From Symsagittifera roscoffensis (lineage: Eukaryota; Xenacoelomorpha; Acoela; Convolutidae): a stretch of 60,000 bases of DNA. The position numbers and the translations under genes are program-made. Shown here piece after piece: positions 23,101 through 35,100 of this stretch. The notes below the pieces were generated by a model. It was not told where the DNA came from. It was given only the letters and a program-made list of their open reading frames with translations, and did no database searches. The stretch's first letter is position 1; every line of letters begins with the position of its first letter. The stretch is from contig NC_087065.1 of NCBI RefSeq assembly GCF_963678635.1, positions 46,318,381 through 46,378,380 on the forward strand. Reading direction: 5' to 3'.

Positions 23101-26100
23101 CTCAGCTATTTTTCGAAAATGCAAATTATTTTTTGAACACTATAAAATAACTCCTTTTGATCGAAGTCGAAAAGGTAGCTGATTGAGGTCGTTGAAAAGG
23201 TTCAGAGGCTTCAAAGATTTTGTGATTTTAAGCTAAAAGCGGGGTTATTTTTGTCTAGCTCTTTAGGTCAGCACTTTTTAAAGCTCTGGGTAAACCTCGA
23301 CTGTAATACGACACCTCGCAACAAAAGAGAATTTGCGACAATGATAGCTAATTACTGTGCAAGTAGCACAGATTATTCCAACCAGATTTTTGAAAAAATA
23401 CAAAGCTAGTGATTTTTCTCCATTTCTTGTATGTAGCGTGATGTGAAAACTACACAAACGGGTAGAAAGTTTGTCAGTTAGGCTTAATTGACAACAGCTG
23501 TCAAAAAATATATAATCAAAAAATGCTAAAAATTTATCTTTTTTTTTGCACAAATGTTTTAAAACTTTTTAAAGAAAACGTTCATAGCCAAGGAAGCACT
23601 GAATGAAGCTTTCAAAATTAGTTTTCGTTTAGTTGACTCAAGTTTTCGTAGCTTAAATGACCAATTTTTAAATAGGGAACGTTACTCAGTCTCCTTACTC
23701 ACCTGAAATTGAACTAAAACTCAAAAATATCAAAACGGTTTTTCTCGACAGCGGAACAACTTGTTGAAGTTTTTAAAATGCCAATTGAATACCGACAATG
23801 AGAACTCTATATGGCATATCACTCTGACTGTTGCGACAGTCATACATGATACCACCTATTGCCTGGAAAACAAAAAATTAGCCAACAGACAGTTGGAAAA
23901 GTGTCATGAACGAGAAAGTGTCAACTGTTTGGAAAAAACTTACTTGTTTGTTTTTTTTTCTGAAAAAAAAACAAGTTCAATTTTCGAGTTTCAAAGAAAA
24001 AATTTATCACTTACAGCTATTCGAATTTCAAGCACAATTTTTGATTGACCATTTTTTGACAAAACTAACCCAATTTGGGAAAACTGGATCAGTAGGTAAA
24101 TTTTATATTCCGCTGGGAAATCTTAAACTTTACTGTTTCTTTCAGTAGATGACGGTTTTCGCGACCTTTTGACTTTTGCTTTTCGATGATGCAATTTGTC
24201 TTCCTTTGAACAAAAAAATGAACTGAACTTAAAAAGAAGCCAAAAATGTCGGAATAAAAACTAAAATAGCACCCGAATACAAAGTTCTTAAGTTCTTGCC
24301 CGTTTTTTATGCCCGTTTTTTATGTTCGGGACAGTAATAGAAATTGTGGCGAGTTATCGCGGTGCGAGCATCGGCATGGTATTGTTTTACATTATCACTA
24401 ACCCGCACTGCAGTGTACTACGAGTGGTCCGGCATGGTCAGTGGGGTTGGAGAGTTTGATCTTCTTCACGAATGCGATCACTGGAGTGGCGTACTCTGGC
24501 ACTCCGTGGTCGGGCCAGTCTGTGAACTGGAACTGCCTCACCTCCCTACTGCCCCCACTCTCCTGAATCTGGAACAAAACGGGGCTGTAATATGACAAAA
24601 CAAACACATAAGAAAAAAATCGACCTTCCTATACTATCTCTGACCATGAGAAATCTGACCATATGGCATAAAAACCACTTAAAAGAATTTTATGCGATCT
24701 CCGTTGCTAATCTAATCACATAACTACGAGTTTCAGAACAAATGACATTATAGGATAGGACGTATGACTGACGTGTCGTATTTTCAAAGTTCGGATGGTG
24801 TAGGAAGCATACACTTCCACTTGGGACTGGAACACCTCAATCAGTCCATATGTCTCGTATTCGTTCACTTTCTCCGGCCAGTAGCGATCACACTTAGTCT
24901 GAACAAAAACAAAGATTCGCACATTCAAAGGGTATTCCAATAAGACTGGACAATACGATACGTTAGTTTAGAAGGGATGGGGGGGGAGTGAAAAAACTAG
25001 AAAGAGAAATTGATTGTTAGCATCATCATACTTTGTAGAACATCTAGAAGGTGACTGAGGTATCTGTGGCGCAATAACATTTTTATGTATATGTAAACTA
25101 ATATACACTAATATAGCCGCGTTTTTATGGCAAAAGTTTTATGGTTAAATTTTGTATACGCCTTATTTTTATCTTAGTTTTTCAATAACAAAAATTTCTA
25201 ATAAAAAGGAATTCCTAGCCGCGTACTTAACGTGAATTAGAATCTAGAAGCTTTCATTTTGACGCGTGAACATTTTAGTTTATTTTCAGTTTTCATCTAC
25301 CTCACTGAACATACCATCTAAAACACACAAGCGCACAAATACAAATAAACTGAACGAGTATAGCACTTTTCAAGATCCTATATTTTTACAGTTTTTTACG
25401 GCTTTCCACTAATTTAAACGTTGGAAGGCTGAAAAAGAGCTTTTCAGTCTGATTGAATTTTTTACCCTGGATTTTTCCTCCAACTTTGTCATCATCACAA
25501 TTGTATACGAATTCTGCTCCCAAACCATCCTCCAAAAGTCACCCAGAGTCTCTTCCAGGGGTCCCTGGGTACTTATATAGGCCCTCTCTCTCCTGTAGCC
25601 GTCCATGAAGTTGGCGTTGATGTAGTCCGATCCAGGCACCCCCTCGATGCTTCTCAGGTGGACCCTGGAGTGGTCATATGCAATCACATTGGCATACCTG
25701 TTCTTAGATTTGTTCACGTCCATGTTGGAGTGTTCCCAAGTGAACTGTTGCACTGGCTCGATTGACTGAAACACATTCAATCAGTAAAGAATCGTGACAT
25801 GCCTTATTTTTTCTTACTTTTATATTAAAGTTATATGTTAACAATCAAAGACTCCCAACTCCTCAAAAAGAAAGACAAAAAAGAGTAGCTAACCAATTTG
25901 TTTCCAGCATTAACAGCTACGCACACAAAAGCATTATTCAATATCGTTGGACCCGTCCGCTCAATTTATGAAGTTGTCCTTTTTATTGTTCTCAACCGTT
26001 TTTTAAACAAGTAGGGGATTGGATGAAGGTTAATTCATAGAATGAAGTGAAAGAAGTAGTAGTATAAAAGAAGAAACTGAAGTAGAGATTGTTAGTTACT

Positions 26101-29100
26101 TTGAACTCCTGATAGAAACGGAGACAGTTGTTAGATTTAAGGCACTCGATGTGATCCTCCAGTCGGGTGGCCGAAATGGGTGGCCGAGACACGATATCTA
26201 AACATCATCAGGCACTCCCAAATCTACACGCCTGGATCACTCACATCGAACATCGAGAATTCATGATTAGGAAGAAAGAATATCAAATTGATGATTGATT
26301 TAAGTTTCTCACATTAGTTTAAAGCGCAGTATTTTATCGGTTAATTATTTCTTCAATGGTTCCAAAAGATTAAGAATAAAATTAGTAAAGTAAAATTAGT
26401 GCATGAAAAAAACAGATGGCAACAGCTTTGCGAGTTAGTTTTTGAAGAAAAAGAGGATGTTTTTCGTTAATCTCTTTTCACCTCGAACTCAACAGTAAAG
26501 AGATAGTTGTCTTTGGCTTTCAATCGATCGACTGTTTCGCCGACTTCAGCACAAATCAGAGGCTGGTGATCTTCCAATCCTGTAAATATGTCATTTTTTC
26601 AATTTTCAAAAAACAAGATCCAAAAATGAGTCTTTATATTATACTAAGAAGGCTTAATTAATCATTATAAAAACATAGAAAACGGACCTAATGTAACGAC
26701 AAGTATACGATCGCGTTGAGTCGCAAATAATTGTCGGTTTTGAATCTAAATGAAGTAGTATCCGCTAGAACTATCGTTGAAGCAAGTCCAACAGTCCTTT
26801 TATAGTTTTTGGGCTGTAATATTTTTTGTTCAATTTTGTCTTCTTTACACGTATATTCCATACCATTTGTGGGGAAGTTGAGACGCCGGCGTTCGACCGG
26901 GTCGTCCGTTTGCACTGTTTTATAGTTGGATGTGTACGTGGGGGGATATGAGCCTCCTCCGAGCAGCATGCCACTTCCATTCCCGTTGCCCAGGTACTGG
27001 AATGAGCCGGGACTGTGAGGTGTGGGGGAGTGTTGTGAGTTGGCGTAGGAGACGTGGCTGTGGTGTTTGTTGCCGTTCATCACTAGGATCTCATTGTATT
27101 TCGATGTGGAGCCATTGAATGATCCTTCCGGGAGATTAGCATGCGAATGGTTCTTCCTGAAAGTCGACAAAAACGAAAATGGTTGTGAAAAAACGAGACG
27201 TTGTATGAAATGCTAAGGAAAATAACATTGGCTAGAAAAACTTCTGCTTCGACAAATAAAACATCTGAATAAAAACTTGTAAAGCTGAATAGGTCAGAAG
27301 AAACTTCGACCAATAAAATTCTTCAAAAATTTGGTCTTCAAAGGAGTTTGGTCTTCAAAAATTGGTCCCTCTTTTTTCTGAAAAAAGGACATTATTGGAC
27401 TGGTAAAAACCAGTTTTGGTTAAAATCCTTTTTAAAAATTTTTCGTTTCATAACAATAAGGCTATAAACTCATTTTAATTGTTTCTCCGTACAGTTAAAG
27501 CTTTGAAAACATTTGACCCCAACTGACCTTTTGATGAGATAGATGGCAATGAGGAAGATGACGATGACCACAATGACAGTAGCGACTACACACACAATCC
27601 ACAGTAGATTGACGAAGGGGTCTTTCTCCCCAATCCCTCCCCCACTCATTGAGGCCCCCATCACATCCTGCACTGTGAATGCAGGGTCCATGTAGTCACT
27701 ACTGCGGTACTGGATAACCTAGAACACAAGTCGCAACTTGGCATAGTCTGTTAAGGTCAATCTAAAACAGTTTGCGTCATTATTTCGACCAGATACGAGG
27801 AATACTTAGTTCTTTCATATATTGCAGAGACGGAGAAACTTGATCATCATTAACCACAAAGAGGAAACAAAATTGAAATACGGAAAAAATTTAAAATCGA
27901 ATTGCTTTTTTTAGTTAAATGTTAAATTTTGTAAATCTTAAATTCAAAAAAATCTCCCAAAAAAATATGCATGGTAAGCGTGCAAAAAATGTGCATTTCT
28001 TATATACTTAATAAAACCTTGATAGTTTTGATGAATTTTTTCGGAGTTTTTGATCTTCGGGTTGCAATTACTATTAAATTCGATTTATTGTACTTGATGA
28101 GAAAACCATAATGTAATAAATGTTGAATTAAGTCATACTGTACTATTCAAATATCAAATATTAACTGCATTTTCAATTTCAGATTGTTCCAGACAACCCA
28201 GAGGTTGATCATGAGTGACAGGCAGGTTTTCAGACCTGGTCGAAGACTTGACTTAACTTTAACTAAAATAATTATTTGCCCCTATGTCGTAGGGTCGCCC
28301 ACATCAAATTTTAACCAAAAAGTGAAAACTATCAACTGAAATTAAATCATTTTAGCATTTTAGCATATGGACTTCTACTTCTACATTGCTTGTAATAACG
28401 CAAAGTAATTTTAAAGAATACTGATCAAAATTTTGCGTAAGTGTCGATTGCTTAGGCTTTTCTGTGTAGCCTTTTCCTGTGTTTTTCTTTTTGACTCAGC
28501 TAATCTGCTTCTTTTACTTTTCTGCCAAGTTCTACTTTTCTCATTCTTTTTGAAGGTTTCAGGTCCTCATTCCTCCCTCCCTGTTTTTGATAGTACTTTT
28601 CAGTCAGTTTCGGATCAGTTTCGGATCCTTTCTGTTGGCTCACTTGGGTTTCTTGAGTCGCTTCTCCTTTGGATCCGCTTCCGTCGAATGGTTTCTTTGC
28701 GTTCGCATATTTTCGGCCGTTTGTTCCACTTGCCACTCGTCCGCCATAATTTTCGTCTCGTCGCCGATCGATGCCTTTAATCTCCTTTCTTTTCAGTTTC
28801 TTTCGCTCTTTACCAATTTTCCCGTTTTTTCTTTTATTCAATTTTCGACCCCGGTTTTCTGCTTTTTCAGGCAAACTCTTGTTTTTTTTACGGTCCATTG
28901 CACTGCTACCAAACACGCTCTGCATATTCTGGTGGTGCTCTTGATCTTCTTGCGCCAAGCCGACCAAATCATGTCACCGCCACTGGTTAGCAAAATCAAA
29001 AACCAGAAAAAATTAGAATGGGTCGACTAATATATCGTTTTAAAGCTCACTTAAGTGCGATTCGAACAATTTTTTTCAAAGGAGGGTCGAGAAAAACAGG

Positions 29101-32100
29101 TTGGAAGCCGGAGCGGATTTATAGGGAGTTTCCTCCCCCTAGGGACTAGGGGTTCAACCCCCTCACCAACCAAAGATTCACCAATTGGTTTTACTGTATG
29201 CAGGGGCGGATCTAGGATTTTCTCGAGGGGGGGGTCGGATTTTCAAAAAATTTTCGAAAATTTTGACGACCTTTTTTTTTTTAGGTCGATCAGATTGATT
29301 TTCCGAGCTCTCCCAAAGCAGTAAAAAGACCCTGTTTTGGCCAAATTTTCTGCGCCGCAGGCAGTTTTTTGAAAAAACAGGTCAAAAAAGCCGTTTTTGG
29401 GCACTTTTTGGAAAATTTTGACAAAAAAAACGCGTTTTTTTGGCGCGCGCTCCCCCTCAAAACTATTGGCGCCGAAGGCGCCTTTAGAAAAATTTTAGGG
29501 TCGGTCGGCCAAAAATGGATTTCTCAAAAAGTACCAAAGGGGGGACCCTTTGGGTTGGCAGGGGTTCGAATCCCTGAGGGGAGGGGGGGGCGTCGGCCCC
29601 CCCCCCGCCCCCCCTAAATCCGCCCCTGACTGTATGATATAAATTCGACCGATTAACCCTAAAATTTTTCTAAATGCACGTCTAAATTGCTTTTCGTCTG
29701 TTTTCCAAGTCCACCAAAAGGTCAGTTACTTCAAAGTCAAACAATCAACCCATTTTTGAAGCAATCAATCAACAGTGTTTGTTTATTGTCAATGCCAATA
29801 GGACTCGATATGAAAGTTTTTAAAAAGTTTGTTTGCATGACTAACGCTTAATAGCGGGTTAAGTTCACACTGCTAGGCATGAACTCTATTAATTGATTCA
29901 ATCTGCTCTTGGACCATTCTGCTGAGCGCACCGCGCCTCTATTTTAAAGACATCAATTTTCTGCTCAAATTTTCTGCAGTGTTATGAAAAAGATTTTTTT
30001 AAAAAAATGTCTATATGAACGCCGTTGTGATTGCCGCGTTCAAAATTTATTTCCCGAAAAAGTCAATCAATTTCAATTCTAACAAAGACAACCGGATGCT
30101 GTGCCAGTAGCACAGAATAAACCGACCATGTTCAGGAAAAAGAAATTTTCATTCCTTCATGGTTTGTCCTTGAATTTTTGAAAATAAGTGCCGCCGATAA
30201 TGTCTAAATCACAGTGGTGTGACGAAAAAAATGGGATTTAGACACGCATGAAAAAATTTGTTTTCAAAAACTGAGTTGCAAACATTACCAGAAAAAAAAT
30301 GTTGAAATTTAAAAACTTGGAAGTGCCAAAAAAGTTTCCGAGTTCATTTTTCTTTTTTTTTTGTAAAACCAAGTTGTCCCAGCTTAAACTTTTTGTAATT
30401 AGATCGCTCCACTCGCCGCTCGAGCTTAGACTAAAACTCAAACCGGTTTTAACCAACACTGGGACTTTTTTGAAACTCTTTAAATGTTCGAATCACGACT
30501 GAAAGAGTTTCAGTAAGATAAATCACTGGACCAGCTCCGTTGATTGTTTGTGGCACCTAAATTTTCAAAACAAAAAAATAGAGGAAATCAAAAAAAACTA
30601 TAAAACGCCCGGATACAAATTTTCTCCCCATTTTCAATGGTCGGAATATTAACATTTTTTTTCGTTTTGGTAGAAAAGGACTTGGTACAAATGGGACTTC
30701 ACCTGATATTCGTATGTTGAAAAACTTGCTGATTTGATTTTTTCCGAATGTTTCTGCGATGTTGACTGCACTGCATGAGTTTCAAATTGGCGGAATTGCT
30801 TTAGACCGAATTGAGTGCATGATGTGTAGTTAATAGGATGGTAATCGCATGCAGTAGATTATAAAATGAAAAAACTCTCGAATAAGGGGAGAACGACAAC
30901 TTGAATGTTCCGATAGCCCTCTAATGTGAGTGTCTGTTATTTGAAATAAATATTCCGCCAACTTCAAAATCGTTGAAAGAAAATTCAAGAATATTATGCA
31001 ATTAGCTCATTGAGAACCAATTGAAGCGTTATGGTCAGTGAAAATAAAAACCCAGAAAGGAAGTACGAGGTCGTTATAAAGGCAAAAAGCACCAATTTAC
31101 GTCAAATCAACATCCTGAGAATCGAAATCAATCTCCAATTCGAGTCAAATTTCGCATTCTGCTCATTTTTCCTGCCCGGAATAACACCTGTTGTCCAATT
31201 GGACGCTAAAGTAAATAGTCAAAAGGAAAGCAAGGATGTTACCTTTTGTGAGAAATAAAATTTTGGCGTATCTGATTAAGCAAACAGTTAAGACTGCTGA
31301 AAGACAATATTAAGAAAAGATTAGTATTGACAGATTTTGGTGTTTTCAAAACTATATAGCGTGAAATAAAAAAAAAGAAGAACAAAGAGGAAATAAATAA
31401 CAAATTCCAGCTTATCAAAACAACATCATTGCTTCTGAGGAAAAACAGGTGCTAAAAAAATCAATCGCCCTAAATGAAAAATTGATTCAATAAGGCGGAT
31501 TCAATTTGGATCATAAAATAGAATTCTTAAATTGTCTAATTGTCCGTCAAACAATGCAGCTGTAAAATGTCAAGAAAAAATTAAATTTGCGTGACCAATT
31601 GCATGAATTTAGAATAGAAATTTCTTAAACTAAAACTACAAATTTCTCAATGAAAAAATAAACTATGTGAGTGCTCTTATTTAAAGTATTTACTACTACC
31701 CGGATAGTAAATGGAAGCTAAGTTCTTTATTATTGTTTTTCGGTAGCGTTGAGGGGAAATTTTCAAAAAATAATTTATTGGCTTAAAGTTTAAAATTTTG
31801 ACCCATTTGTTTGAAGGTTGTCAGTCAAAATGCTTTTAAGATGGTTGGAAATATTTGATATTTTGCCAAGCGAGCCTTAAAAGAAAAGGCAACGAATGAT
31901 TGATCAAGGAAACCATTCTAATTTGAAAGAATAATTCCAGCCAAAGATTATTCAAGCAGTTGGCGTACCTGCTACAGAGCAAAATTTTGATAATTCTAAA
32001 TGCAAAGGAATTTAAAAATCAAAAAGTATTTTTTTTTCTAAATCACAAAAAAGTCAAGTCTCAGAAAAAAGCCTCTGATACCTCTCTTCCAAAGCAGACA

Positions 32101-35100
32101 TCAATAACAGTGGAACCACATTTCCAACAAGGTATTTATGAAAAAAAATCCCTATCAAAAACGATATTTTTTTGTTGGATATAAGCGCATAATAATAGAA
32201 AATGAATTACTTCTCAAAGGTCTCAAAATTACTTCTGTCTGAATAATTCAGAAGTTCAATCAAGTTTTCTCAAGAAGCTGAATGATAAATTTGATGAATA
32301 TAATGAAAACTTGATACCTTCCTACCAAAATGAGTTTCAATATATCTGCTAAAATGATGCCAAACTCGATTAAGAGAGGATTCAACTGTAAAGTGAATTT
32401 CCAGTTTTAGTAGTCGTATGAAAATCGCATTATTTCGGCAGCCCGCAGATTTCCTCAAATTTCTTCCAATTTACGGGAATAAAGTCAACAAATTGGGGGC
32501 AAAAAACGTCACAAATTAAGGCGCGGGAAGCGCAGAGGAAAAGGTCAATAATGAAAACTGGGCTTGGCAGTCACTTTCTGTTAAAATCAATTCCCTGTGC
32601 CCTGATTCAAATAGTGTGTGAATCGTTTCGCTGCCATTATCAGATCACAAATTGTGCAACTTAGCATTGTTTGAAAAAATCACCCCACAAGCAGATTCGA
32701 CTTCAAGCATAAAACTAATCAAAAGACGCTAACTTGGCTCAAAGTGACACCATAAAAAGATTTTCTCGCCATAATATCACTTTTCAAATCATGTGCACAA
32801 TAAAAAATGAATAAGGTAGTGATAGAGCTCGCATAATTTTGAAACCAAATTTAAAGAAAGCACTGAAATAAATGGGTAGATTTGTAGTAAACTGAGGCAG
32901 GAAAAACAAATGGAACAATTGAAAATAATGAAATCCCATATCAGAAAAATTAAATTAAAAAATTAAGCAAGCGGTGATAAGATTTCAAAACGCCGCTAAT
33001 TGAAACTTAGTTGTTTGATGGAGCAGTCGGACCAATTAAAACGTTTCCTGTTTGAATGCATTGAATCAGCGGGATAGAGTGGTTGATAAATTTTGATTCA
33101 AAAGTACTTTTTTAAATTTCGGTTGAATGGTTGCAATTGCACCCATATGGTACTTGATCAAATCAATTTGGTATAAACACAAGGTCGTAGCTGTAATTTT
33201 GATTAAATGTGAGAATAGGAAAAGGAAATATATATTTGATCAATGCGAAATTTCAACAGCAACACTTTTGAAAAGCTTTTACTTAGTCGGGAGCAGATTT
33301 CAGGGAGAATATCCCTCCAGAAGTTTTACCCTTCACTAAAAAGGGCGTCTTTGATCTTTTTTTTAAAAAAATTTATACCATATTACAAGTTTTTTTCCGA
33401 CATTGAAGGATTTTATTTTTAAAAGCCTTCAGAGGCAAAAGACATAATTTTACTGAGGGAGCGAGCAAAGAAATTGGGACATCCTTCTTTTTGAAATTGC
33501 AAATTAAAGAATCTTACAGATTTCTATGTTTCTGTATTCCTAATGGATTAGGACTTTAAATTTGATTAGCCTAAATGTCAATTCCTCTAAGTAAGAGGAG
33601 AAGTAACAGAAATGATGAAAACTTCTGCAACAATCTTCTTAATTCGCAAACAAATAATTGGAAAATAAAAAAATCAGTGGACTTTTATTGATTTATTTGA
33701 ATTATATTACTTATGTCTTTAGGAAATACCTCAAAAAAATTTTCATTTTTTCTAGAAAGAATGTTTACTTCAATCACAAGAAAAACTAGTGATCACCAAA
33801 CATGCCCTTACGTCATGTTCCAGAGTTACCTTTGTCAAGAAGGAAATTTTCAGTTTGCAAAAGGAGCAGTCCCTGGCCAAGTTGGAACCCCGGACCTTTG
33901 TCTTTCAAGGCATCGACGTTACCTTCGGTCCAAATGAGCAGCATGACTGCCCTACTTGCCGTTTTGAATATAATAAGCAAAAGATTCTGTGATTTTGTCC
34001 TTTAGGATTTTAAACTAGAAAAAGATTATGCTCCCATCAGGCGCGGATTTAGGAATTTCTCGAGGGGGGTGGGGCGGATTTTAAAATAAAATTGAAAATT
34101 TTGTCGACTTTTTTTAGGTCGACCAAATTGATTTTCTGAGTTCTCTCAAAACACTATCAAGACCGTAACTTGACCAAATTGTCTGCGCCGCAGGCAAGTT
34201 TTTGAAAAAGGCCAAAAAAAAGCGTTTCTAAGCACTTTTTAAAAGTTTTTGACCAAAAAATCGCGTTTTTTCGGCGCGCGCTCCCCCCTCAAAATTGGTA
34301 TTTCTTGGCGCCAAAAGCGACTTTAGAAAAATTAAGGGGTCGTTCAGCCAAAAATGGATATCTCAAAATAGTTCAAAGTGGGGCTCTTTGGGTCGGCAGG
34401 GAGTCGAATTCCTAAGGGAAAGGGGGCGTACGCCCTCCCGCCCCTCCCCTAATTCCGCTACTGGTTCCCATTATATGACGCTTGCTTATCTCAAGCTTAA
34501 GGAAGGCGACACCCGGAGTGGTGTTCCGACTGCCCTCTCATTAACTTCAAGTATGTTTGCTGCGAAACTTTTGTTTAACTTTTTACAGATCTAGTTGTTA
34601 TGTCTGTTGGAATGACACTTTGCCAACTCAGAAATTAATGGTCTGATTCTAGATAATTAGCAGCATTCAAGCCTCTGCGTACTCTATATAAAAAAACAGT
34701 GCTGTCAAACGATTAATCGATATCACTGTATTTCAAAATTTAAGAAAAATCAACTGAGGGAAACATCCTTAGCTCCAAACACTGTAGGTGAAACTAAGCT
34801 GCGAAATTAAACAAATTCCGAAAAAAAATCAAGTTGAAATTTGACCAAAACATATTTGACCACTAAGTGTTTTCAATTACTAGTTATTATTACAAGGAAA
34901 CGTTTTTCCTTTGTTTTCTTTTGCAAAAACATGCATTGCTTAGTTTTCGTGCAGTTTTAAGTGTAGCAAAAGTGTTGTGACTTCTATCTAAAAAATAAAA
35001 AACCTTATATAAAAGTTTGAATAATTTAAAGTCTGAAAATAATCAGTGGAAATTGCTTCACATTTTTGAGTGTTTGGCTAATTTTAATCTCTGAACTGCC

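Noticed and set aside
33860-33930. Possible reversed tRNA-derived SINE (GGTTCCAACT-like B box)
   Set aside because: No matching A box at the right distance could be found.
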